From: Synaphobranchus kaupii
Lineage: Eukaryota > Chordata > Actinopteri > Anguilliformes > Synaphobranchidae
Length of the DNA stretch: 64,000 nt
Direction of reading: 5' to 3'
Assembly (NCBI GenBank): GCA_029718625.1
Contig: CM056389.1
Span: forward strand, 11,659,880 to 11,723,879
Shown: one piece after another, positions 1 through 10,080 of the stretch
Position numbering within the stretch: position 1 is the stretch's first letter
Layout of the letters: every line of letters starts with the position of its first letter
Notes under the pieces: generated by a model
Database searches by the model: none
What the model was told of the DNA's origin: nothing
Seen by the model: only the letters and a program-made list of their open reading frames with translations
Program-made: the position numbers and the translations under genes

Positions 1-454
1 CCCCACGACTTGGGTATGGAAGATCAAATGGCTATATTTCTGCAGAAAGCGATGTCCTGGAATAAGGAGAACTCTGGGTTTGCGTTCATTATTACACCTT
101 TTTATTACGCTTACCCTATCCACGGCTGCCCCCTAGTGGTTGTCGTTCATGTCCCAATTATAGTAGCCAATTCATATTTCTCTGAAAGTATGAATTCATT
201 TACAATTAAAAAAGACTCCTACATTTTGACAACTCCTGTAGGCTATAATAGTTAAAATGGGTTTTTACAAATAGGCTAGCTGTACTGGGAAGTTTGGAAA
301 GGTAACCTGTGTGATGCAGATATTCCTCACATTTGAGTCAAATATTACGAAAATTTGTCGAAAATTAAGCGAGTTATACTAGCCATATTTTATCAGGGAA
401 AGTCTGCATCAGTAAATATAGCCTACTACCAAAATATGCTTATCTTGGTCGCCT
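1..454. other. AT-rich noncoding DNA at the left edge
   Basis: No gene is recognised. The longest open frame (81 codons from position 10) has no recognisable domain. Short TAGCC/TAGGC words recur here and in the inverted-repeat arms, so this may still lie inside the large palindromic element that follows. The mirror match to the right arm fades near 455-475. Confidence 0.5.
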
Positions 455-1318
455 AATATGACCACAATTTAACTAGGCTTTATTAGTTTAGGACACAAAC
501 CTAATCGTTTGTGAATTATAGAATACTTGGACTTAAGTAGACTACCCAAACAATGTTTTTCTCATTGTTTTGCAGCGATAGCATTGGGTGAAGCATTTAT
601 TTAGCATGTAGGCTGTTTATTTCTTTATTTTTACAAGAAGGCTATACATTACAATAGTTTACGCCCAAATTTTTTTCGTTGCTTCATGGCATCTAAGAGT
701 AATCTTTGCGGGGATGGGGGACGTTTCCCCTCCAATGTTGAAAGCATGAAAATGCCCCAATAGGCCTATTAATTAACCTAGTTAATTCATTCATGTGTAG
801 CATGCGATGTAGCCTATGTAAGTAGGCTAGGCTATTCTGGCTATAATTAAACACTGTTGCTGGATTAAAGGGAACAATAGCTAGCCATATTATTTAGTGC
901 ACGAAAAAGCAAATCCAGCCAATAGACTAGGTGAAATTTGTAAGCAAAAGTTGTTGTTTTTCCGAACAAGAATAAGAATGCAAATGGTTTGACATTATCC
1001 CTTGCTGGCTAACTGAATTGGGGGGTATTTGACAACACAGGAGTGAGCTCAATAAATGCACTGAGTAAAACCCGGTTAACCCCCTGGAAATACCCCCTGG
1101 CTTCAGTTACAGTTAGCGAAATAACGGTGACATCAATGTGTAATGTTATATTCTGAACATTAATGTGTTTTAAAAAATCACCTGTCATAAAATAATGTAG
1201 CCTATTAAAAATGCACGTATCCATTTTAACTCATGGGTATCACGGAAGACGAAACGTCAGACGAATCCGTTGCTTCACAAGGCTGACGATTGATAGCCAA
1301 TAGCAGCAATGAATGAAA
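455..1318 (+). repeat. Left arm of a long inverted repeat
   Basis: The reverse complement of this stretch matches the right arm at about 5880-7205 in order. Three anchors are clear. GTTTAGGACACAAACC at 484-501 mirrors GGTTTGTGTCCTAAAC at 7168-7185. TTACAAGAAGGCTATAC at 631-647 mirrors the stretch near 7035-7055. The segment at 1110-1230 (GTTAGCGAAATAACGG, ATTCTGAACATTAATG, CACCTGTCATA) mirrors 4081-4205 and its duplicate at 5976-6100. The match has substitutions and indels. The right arm holds about 450 bp more, mostly around 6140-6580. No coding sequence is visible. The segment behaves as one end of a foldback-type element. Confidence 0.75.
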
Positions 1319-1480
1319 CCTCATTTGCATCCATCACCGCAAACAACTGGTTTTGTGGTGATACGTTTCGATATCAAAACCTGTTGTTTGCGGTGATACA
1401 TGCAAATGAGAACGGCCCTGCTCTCTGCCAATAGAAGGCCAAGGAATTTGCATGCATCACCGCTTACAAACTAGTCACCT
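1319..1480. promoter_or_regulatory. Octamer/CCAAT module with nested palindrome
   Basis: Three octamer motifs occur here: ATTTGCAT at 1323-1330, ATGCAAAT at 1400-1407 and ATTTGCAT at 1446-1453. A CCAAT box (GCCAATAG) lies near 1428-1435, between the last two. The first two octamers sit in the arms of an imperfect hairpin (CTCATTTGCAT with CACCGCAAACAAC, mirrored by GTTGTTTGCGGTG with ATGCAAATGAG). GATATC lies near its centre. The octamer-CCAAT-octamer layout recurs at 3846-3900, in that copy's duplicate near 5741-5795, and in diverged form at 8497-8561. ATGCAAAT is the POU/Oct site and CCAAT the NF-Y site. A promoter-like function is inference. Confidence 0.45.
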
Positions 1481-1499
1481 CATGCAATCCATCAGAGAC

Positions 1500-3830
1500 A
1501 TGTTTTGCGTTGTGTTGGGTTTGATATCAAAACCTGTTGCGGTGATAGGTTTTGATATCAAATGTATTGCATGCAATCCGTTTGAGACATGTTTTGCGTT
1601 GCGTTGGGTTTGATATCAAAACCTATTGCGGTGATAGGTTTTGTTATCAAATGTATTGCATGCAATCCGTTTGAGACATGTTTTGCGTTGCGTTAGGTTT
1701 GATATCAAAACCTGTCGCGTTGCGGTGATAGGTTTTGATATCAAATGTATTGCATGCAATCCGTTTGAGACATGTTTTGCGTTGCGTTAGATTTGATATC
1801 AAAACCTGTCGCGTTGCGGTGATAGGTTTTGATATCAAATGTATTGCATGCAATCCGTTTGAGACATGTTTTGCGTTGCGTTGGGTTTGATATCAAAACC
1901 TATTGCGGTGATAGGTTTTGATATCAAATGTATTGCATGCAATCCGTTTATGAGACATGTTTTGCGTTGTGTTGGGTTTGATAACAAAACCTGTTGCGTT
2001 GCGGTGATAGGTTTTGTTATCAAATGTATTGCATGCAATCCGTTTGAGACATGTTTTGCGTTGCGTTGGGTTTGATATCAAAACCTATTGCGGTGATAGA
2101 TTTTGATATCAAATGTATTGCATGCAATCCGTTTATGAGACATGTTTTGCGTTGTGTTGGGTTTGATAACAAAACCTGTTGCGTTGCGGTGATAGGTTTT
2201 GTTATCAAATGTATTGCATGCAATCCGTTTGAGACATGTTTTGCGTTGCGTTAGGTTTGATATCAAAACCTGTCGCGTTGCGGTGATAGGTTTTGATATC
2301 AAATGTATTGCATGCAATCCATTTGAGACATGTTTTGCGTTGCGTTGGGTTTGATATCAAAACCTATTGCGGTGATAGGTTTTGTTATCAAATGTATTGC
2401 ATGCAATCCGTTTGAGACATGTTTTGCGTTGCGTTAGGTTTGATATCAAAACCTGTCGCGTTGCGGTGATAGGTTTTGATATCAAATGTATTGCATGCAA
2501 TCCGTTTGAGACATGTTTTGCGTTGCGTTGGGTTTGATATCAAAACCTATTGCGGTGATAGGTTTTGATATCAAATGTATTGCATGCAATCCGTTTCTGA
2601 GACATGTTTTGCGTTGTGTTGGGTTTGATAACAAAACCTGTTGCGTTGCGGTGATAGGTTTTGTTATCAAATGTATTACATGCAATCCGTTTGAGACATG
2701 TTTTGCGTTGCGTTAGGTTTGATATCAAAACCTGTCGCGTTGCGGTGATAGGTTTTGATATCAAATGTATTGCATGCAATCCGTTTGAGACATGTTTTGC
2801 GTTGCGTTAGGTTTGATATCAAAACCTGTCGCGTTGCGGTGATAGGTTTTGATATCAAATGTATTGCATGCAATCCGTTTGAGACATGTTTTGCGTTGCG
2901 TTGGGTTTGATATCAAAACCTATTGCGGTGATAGGTTTTGATATCAAATGTATTGCATGCAATCCGTTTATGAGACATGTTTTGCGTTGTGTTGGGTTTG
3001 ATAACAAAACCTGTTGCGTTGCGGTGATAGGTTTTGTTATCAAATGTATTGCATGCAATCCGTTTGAGACATGTTTTGCGTTGCGTTGGGTTTGATATCA
3101 AAACCTATTGCGGTGATAGGTTTTGATATCAAATGTATTGCATGCAATCCGTTTATGAGACATGTTTTGCGTTGTGTTGGGTTTGATAACAAAACCTGTT
3201 GCGTTGCGGTGATAGGTTTTGTTATCAAATGTATTGCATGCAATCCGTTTGAGACATGTTTTGCGTTGCGTTAGGTTTGATATCAAAACCTGTCGCGTTG
3301 CGGTGATAGGTTTTGATATCAAATGTATTGCATGCAATCCATTTGAGACATGTTTTGCGTTGCGTTGGGTTTGATATCAAAACCTATTGCGGTGATAGGT
3401 TTTGATATCAAATGTATTGCATGCAATCCGTTTATGAGACATGTTTTGCGTTGTGTTGGGTTTGATAACAAAACCTATTGCGGTGATAGGTTTTGATATC
3501 AAATGTATTGCATGCAATCCGTTTATGAGACATGTTTTGCGTTGTGTTGGGTTTGATAACAAAACCTGTTGCGTTGCGGTGATAGGTTTTGTTATCAAAT
3601 GTATTGCATGCAATCCGTTTGAGACATGTTTTGCGTTGCGTTGGGTTTGATATCAAAACCTGTCGCATTGCGGTGATAGGTTTTGATATCAAATGTATTG
3701 CATGCAATCCGTTTATGAGACATGTTTTGCGTTGTGTTGGGTTTGATATCAAAACCTGTCGCATTGCGGTGATAGGTTTTGATATCAAATGTATTGCATT
3801 GTGGTGATAGGTTTCGATATCAAAACCAGT
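1500..3830. repeat. GATATC-hairpin satellite array 1
   Basis: There are about 25 tandem units of 89, 94 or 96 bp. Starts of GGTTTTG at 1548, 1637, 1731, 1825, 1914 and 2010 give the spacings. Each unit contains TTGATATCAAAACC, a short spacer ending GCGGTGATA, GGTTTTGATATCAAATG, the palindrome ATTGCATGCAAT, and a GAGACATGTTTTGCGTTG block. The first two form a hairpin. In B-type units the arms read GATAAC and GTTATC, which still pair. An 89-bp A unit followed by a 96-bp B unit makes a 185-bp higher-order repeat, seen at 1835/2020 and 2855/3040. Short stop-free frames run through on both strands but have no protein features, so I treat this as noncoding satellite. Confidence 0.9.
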
Positions 3831-5015
3831 CGTTTGCAGTGATGGATGCAAATGAGAAAAAGCCCTGTTTTCTGCCAATAGAAGGCCAAGGAATTTGCAT
3901 GCTTCACCGCTTACAAACTGTCACCTCATGAGACATGTTTTGCATTGTGGTGTTAGGTTTTGATATAAAAACCAGTATCTTGCGGTGATGTATACAAATG
4001 AAGTTTTATTCATTGCTGTTAGTGGCTATCGTCAGCCTTGTGAAGCAACTGGATCGACTGATGGGAAATCTGCCATGATATGGAGTTAGAATGGACACGT
4101 GCAGTTTTAATCCGGTACATTTATAATATGACAGGTGATTTTGTACCACGTTATTGTTCAGAATATAACTACACGTTGATGTTACCGTTATTTTGCTAAC
4201 TGTAAATAAACCACATCAGTTCACTTGCTAGACCTAAGCTATTTTCATTATTTCTCTTGATTTAATTCTTACTAGCCAGCAACTGAGAAAATAAAGACAT
4301 TGAGCAGCAAGCTATCTAGTTCAATCCATTTCCGATCTCACTAGTTTGGCTACCAGAAAAAGACCTGTAACGCAAATAACCTAACCATAATTGCGAAAAT
4401 AATTGAAACAAATGCGGCAGTCGATTAGGCTGGCTCTAAGTTGTGGGGGCACAAAAGCAATATCCCCGAGCTCAGATCTCGCCTCAAGTATTGGTACGTA
4501 GGCCTACTACGTCCTACTGTATTTCAGACTATGCCAGGGATATTCCTAGCCATCACACTAGTCAAAACTGAGGAATCCATACACTTCACTTACTGGCTAA
4601 GCTACATATTCCAAACGTGTAGCTACACTCAGCCACGGTAATAAAGTAAGCAATCTCAAAGACTGTGACAAATTACGGAGTTGGAGAATTTCCACGACAT
4701 GAACATTCCTTTCGGAAACAAAGCTAGTTTCCGAATTTCACCTATAGCCTACCCTATATTGCCTGGATTTCAAGTACATAGCCTATGGTACACACCATTT
4801 GCTTTTTCGTGTATCTAGACAATTAAATAGGCTGGCTAACTACCAAATACTGTCTTCCCTTTAACTCGGCAATAGTGTTTACTTAATAACCAGCCTCTTA
4901 CATAGACTATAGCCTATGACTTATAGGCTACGTTCATTAGTATTGCGTGTGTAATGCATGTTTCAAGGTTCTTCATTTTATAACCATATTTTAGTTCTTT
5001 AAGAATTATTATGAA
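3831..5015 (-). repeat. Right arm of the long inverted repeat, copy 1
   Basis: It begins with the octamer/CCAAT module (3846-3900). It continues through sequence that is the reverse complement of 1100-1330, for example CAGCCTTGTGAAGCAAC, GACAGGTGATTTTGTACC and TTCAGAATATAAC. It then matches the complement of 840-910 (ATTTGCTTTTTCGTG, TTCCCTTTAA). It is almost identical to 5726-6911; I noticed one difference in the flank, CCGGTAC near 4110 against CCGCTAC near 6007. Copy 1 stops abruptly at GAAGTAG and runs into array 2. The open frame at 4441-4641 is repeated at 6336-6536 and matches no domain I know. Confidence 0.8.
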
Positions 5016-5700
5016 GTAGGTTTTGATATCAAATGTATTGCATGCAATCCATTTGAGACATGTTTTGCGTTGCGTTGGGTTTGATATCAAAACCTATTGC
5101 GGTGATAGGTTTTGATATCAAATGTATTGCATGCAATCCGTTTATGAGACATGTTTTGCGTTGTGTTGGGTTTGATAACAAAACCTGTTGCGTTGCGGTG
5201 ATAGGTTTTGTTATCAAATGTATTGCATGCAATCCGTTTGAGACATGTTTTGCGTTGCGTTGGGTTTGATATCAAAACCTATTGCGGTGATAGGTTTTGA
5301 TATCAAATGTATTGCATGCAATCCGTTTATGAGACATGTTTTGCGTTGTGTTGGGTTTGATAACAAAACCTGTTGCGTTGCGGTGATAGGTTTTGTTATC
5401 AAATGTATTGCATGCAATCCGTTTGAGACATGTTTTGCGTTGCGTTGGGTTTGATATCAAAACCTGTCGCATTGCGGTGATAGGTTTTGATATCAAATGT
5501 ATTGCATGCAATCCGTTTATGAGACATGTTTTGCGTTGTGTTGGGTTTGATATCAAAACCTGTCGCATTGCGGTGATAGGTTTTGATATCAAATGTATTG
5601 CATGCAATCCGTTTATGAGACATGTTTTGCGTTGTGTTGGGTTTAATATCGAAACCTTTTGCGGTGATTGGTTTTGATATCAAATCCATTGCATTGTGGT
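5016..5700. repeat. GATATC-hairpin satellite array 2
   Basis: Seven hairpin units of the same family follow the junction at 5015/5016. Their order is A, B, A, B, two units with GTCGCATTGCGG spacers, and a variant starting TTTAATATCGAAACC. The B units carry GATAAC/GTTATC arms. The array corresponds to the 3' end of array 1 (3309-3830) but is about 189 bp longer. It keeps an intact A-B-A-B order where array 1 has a fused hairpin, and it keeps the terminal variant unit missing from array 1. Confidence 0.88.
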
Positions 5701-7205
5701 GATAGGTTTCGATATCAAAACCAGTCGTTTGCAGTGATGGATGCAAATGAGAAAAAGCCCTGTTTTCTGCCAATAGAAGGCCAAGGAATTTGCATGCTTC
5801 ACCGCTTACAAACTGTCACCTCATGAGACATGTTTTGCATTGTGGTGTTAGGTTTTGATATAAAAACCAGTATCTTGCGGTGATGTATACAAATGAAGTT
5901 TTATTCATTGCTGTTAGTGGCTATCGTCAGCCTTGTGAAGCAACTGGATCGACTGATGGGAAATCTGCCATGATATGGAGTTAGAATGGACACGTGCAGT
6001 TTTAATCCGCTACATTTATAATATGACAGGTGATTTTGTACCACGTTATTGTTCAGAATATAACTACACGTTGATGTTACCGTTATTTTGCTAACTGTAA
6101 ATAAACCACATCAGTTCACTTGCTAGACCTAAGCTATTTTCATTATTTCTCTTGATTTAATTCTTACTAGCCAGCAACTGAGAAAATAAAGACATTGAGC
6201 AGCAAGCTATCTAGTTCAATCCATTTCCGATCTCACTAGTTTGGCTACCAGAAAAAGACCTGTAACGCAAATAACCTAACCATAATTGCGAAAATAATTG
6301 AAACAAATGCGGCAGTCGATTAGGCTGGCTCTAAGTTGTGGGGGCACAAAAGCAATATCCCCGAGCTCAGATCTCGCCTCAAGTATTGGTACGTAGGCCT
6401 ACTACGTCCTACTGTATTTCAGACTATGCCAGGGATATTCCTAGCCATCACACTAGTCAAAACTGAGGAATCCATACACTTCACTTACTGGCTAAGCTAC
6501 ATATTCCAAACGTGTAGCTACACTCAGCCACGGTAATAAAGTAAGCAATCTCAAAGACTGTGACAAATTACGGAGTTGGAGAATTTCCACGACATGAACA
6601 TTCCTTTCGGAAACAAAGCTAGTTTCCGAATTTCACCTATAGCCTACCCTATATTGCCTGGATTTCAAGTACATAGCCTATGGTACACACCATTTGCTTT
6701 TTCGTGTATCTAGACAATTAAATAGGCTGGCTAACTACCAAATACTGTCTTCCCTTTAACTCGGCAATAGTGTTTACTTAATAACCAGCCTCTTACATAG
6801 ACTATAGCCTATGACTTATAGGCTACGTTCATTAGTATTGCGTGTGTAATGCATGTTTCAAGGTTCTTCATTTTATAACCATATTTTAGTTCTTTAAGAA
6901 TTATTATGAAGTAGTCCTGCAGCATCTTACAATTCTAGACATTTGCTCTGGATAAGCAGACACAGGCAGCAGCAACTATGGATAGCCTACGATAAGCAAA
7001 TAAAATGTAAATGTACATATCCATAAACATAGCCTATACAGCCTTCTTGTAAAAAATAAATAAAAACTATACATGCTATAACCTACCCATGCTGTCGCTG
7101 TTAAAAAATGAAGAAAACACTGTTTCGGTACTTAAGTCCAGTTCTATAAATCACAAATAATTATGGGGTTTGTGTCCTAAACTAATGAAGCCATTACATT
7201 GTACA
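5701..7205 (-). repeat. Right arm of the long inverted repeat, copy 2 (full length)
   Basis: 5726-6911 duplicates 3831-5015. Beyond the duplication breakpoint (GAAGTAG at about 6911) the inverted match to the left arm continues through 7030-7205, with GCCTTCTTGTAAAAAATAAA, CTTAAGTCCAG, ATAAATCACAAA and GTTTGTGTCCTAAACTAAT. This is the complete right arm; copy 1 is a partial duplicate. The octamer/CCAAT module lies at about 5741-5795. No coding potential is recognised. Confidence 0.75.
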
Positions 7206-7429
7206 AATGATCAGTATCGGGTTAAAATCATGAATGGAGAAATTTTATTTTTTAATTAAAATTAGTGACAGGCATTGACGTTTGCCTCAGCCTCCGTCTC
7301 TTATTTTAATAGAATTTCGTTCAGTTCAGTAAACTAGATCCTTCTTCTTCTGGTAATTGTAGACTTCTTCTTATGGTAATTGTAGACCGGTTCTGACACC
7401 TAGTGAACAGTTGCTGTACTGCAGGAAGT
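7206..7429. other. Spacer between the two GATATC blocks
   Basis: This is AT-rich sequence with a short direct duplication, TTCTTCTGGTAATTGTAGAC followed by TTCTTATGGTAATTGTAGAC, near 7342-7386. No gene or recognised element is seen. Confidence 0.4.
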
Positions 7430-8960
7430 ATTACTCTTCATTTTCATATCTCCGCCTACAGCCTCATTTGCTTGCATTATCAAGCGACCTCATTTACATC
7501 TATCACTGCAAGTGCATGCATCACCTCTTAAACCATGGATATCAACCAGCTAGAATGCTGATATCAGTAATGTCGAGCATCGATATCAAAAAGAAGGCGT
7601 ATTGCATTGTGAAAGGGCAAAGATGCTTTGTTAAGGACAAATGTTGATATCAAAGTAGGAGGTGTTGCTTTCAAATGGATACATCCTGCAATCCAATGTA
7701 ATGTGTTGCAATCAAATGGTTATGTGGTGCATTCCAATATCCCATTGCTGATATCAAAAAATGGTTGATTAAAAGCTGAAACGGCTTAATCTTTTGGTAC
7801 GTCGTCATGTTTTGTGTCGTGATCAGGGGTTGAAATTTTTGATATCAAACTGAGTCGTTTGCACATGTGTGGCGCTAAAAGCCAACAACTTATTTTTGAT
7901 ATCAACCATGTGGTTTCTTGATATCCATGCAAACTACTCTTGATATCAAGGGTTTATGTCCCTGATATCAACTTTTCTATGACAGGTTGCATCCATCACT
8001 TGGTTGATAACAGCATTGTAGATGTTGATTGCATTACTGTTGCAGTATGTCACATCACATCATTTACAGATATCATCCCGTTAAGCTTTCATTGATGTTG
8101 CATTGCAGCAAGATATTTGTGAACAATGCTTATACGGTTGATATCTATAGATAATGTGATGCAATCAGCCACAACAGTACTGCAATCAACAGATGCAATG
8201 CTGTTTTCAACCACATATTGCATACAACCATCATAAAACGGTTGATATCAAGGGTAGAAAACCTTGATATCAAGGGTAGAAAACCTTGATATCAAGAGTA
8301 ACATATGCTGATATCAAGCAAACGCATAGTTGATATCAAAATGTAAGTTGTTGGTTTTTAGTGCAACACTTGTGCAAACAATTGACCTTGATATCAAAAG
8401 TCCCCACCCCTGACCACAGCACAAAACAGATGGATTGCATGTGGTGGTGCGTTTGTAAGAGGTGAAGCATGCTAATGAGGTTGCTTGTGGTGATGCATGC
8501 AAATGAATTGGGCTCCTATTGGTTGAGAGCAGAGACTTCAAAGGGACATCCTCATTTGCATGCGTCTCCGCTTACAACATACGTTACATGCTATACCTTC
8601 CGTCTCCACTTACAACCTCACTTGTATGCTTCACCGCTTTCAAACGCAGATGTGTTGGTTTTTGATATCACGCTGTTTTGCGAACGACATGAGAAGCATC
8701 TGACAACGTGAAAAAATCGCGTTGAACAAACAACCTTCTTTTTGATATCGGGGAGGGAAAACATTGTTATCAAGAGGATAAGTGTTGCTTTGTGAAGAGA
8801 AAGTGTTGCTTTGAGACAAAGCGATGTCGATAACGACGTGTGAAGCTGTGTTTTCAACCTGCAATGTCATGCAATCAACCGGTAATGCGATGTGACTAAA
8901 CGTTACCGTGATGCAATCGCCTTGATATCTATTAAATGATAAAACGGCTTGCCATACCGT
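7430..8960. repeat. Second palindromic GATATC-rich element
   Basis: About twenty GATATC sites, mostly as TTGATATCAA, are scattered here without a fixed period. An inverted repeat pairs 7808-7906 with 8333-8437. Both sides carry TGTTTTGTG, TCAGGGGT, TTTTGATATCAA, GTTTGCACA and CCAACAACTTA in mirrored order. GATATCAAAAAGAAGG at about 7583 is mirrored near 8735-8750. A direct triplication of GGGTAGAAAACCTTGATATC lies near 8245-8300. The right half carries the octamer/CCAAT module. The block is related in vocabulary, not unit structure, to 455-7205. Its right edge meets the Tc1 remnant near 8950-8975. Confidence 0.6.
8430..8660. promoter_or_regulatory. Diverged octamer/CCAAT module in the second block
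   Basis: ATGCAAAT at 8497-8504 and ATTTGCAT at 8554-8561 flank an inverted CCAAT box (CTATTGGTTGAG, about 8517-8527). The module is bracketed by GGTGATGCATGC and TGCATGCGTCTCCGCTTACAA. Array flanks near 1446-1475 and 3893-3920 carry the closely similar TTGCATGC(A/T)TCACCGCTTACAAAC. Shared motif order between two otherwise different palindromic blocks suggests the module is an ancestral component. Its function is unknown. Confidence 0.4.
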
Positions 8961-9570
8961 ACGGGCCATTGGGGTGAGCTAAAGTCACTGTCATGTACGT
9001 GGAACCAGCTTGAGACGCTGTGTGCTTTGTGACACGGCGCATTCTCCTGCTGGAAGTATACATTTGAAAAAGGGCAAACAGTAGCTATAAAGGAATGCGC
9101 ACGGTCAGCAAGCTTGGGTATGCTGTGGCATTCAAATTAAGGGGCAAAATGTGTGCCAAAAAAAACATTCCCCACACCATTACACCACCATCAATAGCCT
9201 GCACCGTTGATATAAGGCAGGATGGATCTGTGGATTCCTGCTGTTTATGCCAGATTCGGACGCTACCATCTTGATGTCGCAGCAGGCATCGAGATTCGTC
9301 AGACCAGGCAACGTTTCTCCAATTTTCCATCGTCCAGTTTTGGCTATCATATGCCAACCGTAGTCTCATCTTCCTGCTTTCAGCTGACAGGAGTGGAACC
9401 TGGCGTGGTCTTCTGCTGCTGTAGCCCATGATCGCTTCAAGGTTCAACATTGTGTGTTCAGAGAAGCCGTCCTGTACACCACTGTTATGAACAGCTGTTA
9501 TTAGCATTTGTGGCCTTTCTGTTAGCTTGAACAGGTCTGTCCATTCTCCTCTGATCTCTCATTAACAAGG
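8950..9570 (-). pseudogene. Truncated Tc1-like transposase
   Basis: Minus-strand frames encode recognisable Tc1/mariner transposase. In the frame at 9085-9507 they include the linker (YSSRRPRQVPLLSAESRKMR), the first catalytic block (NVAWSDES) and the strand after it (RIWHKQQESTDPSCL, GGVMVWGMF). Just below 9085, in a different frame, comes YFQQENAPCHKA. The family norm there is DNAPCHKA, so the second catalytic Asp is Glu. QWP follows near 8975, and then homology ends. The third catalytic Glu block is absent, where the GATATC element starts. N-terminal residues (DRPVQANRKAT) appear near 9540 in yet another frame. At least two frameshifts and a truncation make it dead. The family assignment is secure. 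Confidence 0.85.
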
Positions 9571-9886
9571 TGTTGGTATCAACACCTGGCATTAACAATC
9601 ATAATATATATGATCATGCAGATATGATCGTTGTTGGGTGTGTGCGTCTATATCATATCATACAGATTGCTTTTCTACCTTCAGGGACGCGCACACACGC
9701 CATGTTAATTTGCATTTGTAATCTCCACCCCTGCACATGTCATACTCCTCATAACACCACTAAATCAAGGCAACCTGGTCACGTCAAAGTAGCCTCCAGC
9801 CAGGCTGAGTGGCCTCTCCCTTATACCATCCTACAGCACCCTCATCACCCATTCCCCATACAGTATGTGTGCATTATCCCCAGGTC

Positions 9887-9890
<4 letters not shown>
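9571..9890. other. Unique noncoding spacer
   Basis: No gene is recognised. Long open frames starting here run into the CT microsatellite and encode only Ser/Leu runs. Confidence 0.4.
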
Positions 9891-9964
<74 letters not shown>

Positions 9965-10080
9965 CCCTCACTCTATCTCTATTTATTTCTCTCTATCTTT
10001 ATGTATGTCCTTATCTCTGTCTCTCTCCCCATCTCTCTTGCTCACACGCACTCTATCTCTCTCCGATTTACTTGCTTCAT
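9891..10080. repeat. (CT)n microsatellite with degenerate flank
   Basis: A pure CT tract of about 70 bp (9891-9961) is followed by CT-rich imperfect repeat to about 10080. Three overlapping plus-strand frames read through it and are low-complexity artefacts. Confidence 0.95.

Noticed and set aside
1500..3830. CRISPR-like regular repeat array
   Set aside because: The units are contiguous and vary by point changes, with no unique spacers between short identical repeats, and the surrounding DNA is vertebrate. It is a tandem satellite.
1647..3878. Many 60-150 codon frames on both strands of the satellite
   Set aside because: They are the same repeat read in several frames, open on both strands at once, with no domain. 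Unit lengths of 89, 94 and 96 bp also change frame between units.
4441..4641. Frame duplicated at 6336-6536, suggesting conservation
   Set aside because: The two copies are identical because the DNA segment was recently duplicated. This gives no evidence of selection on the protein.
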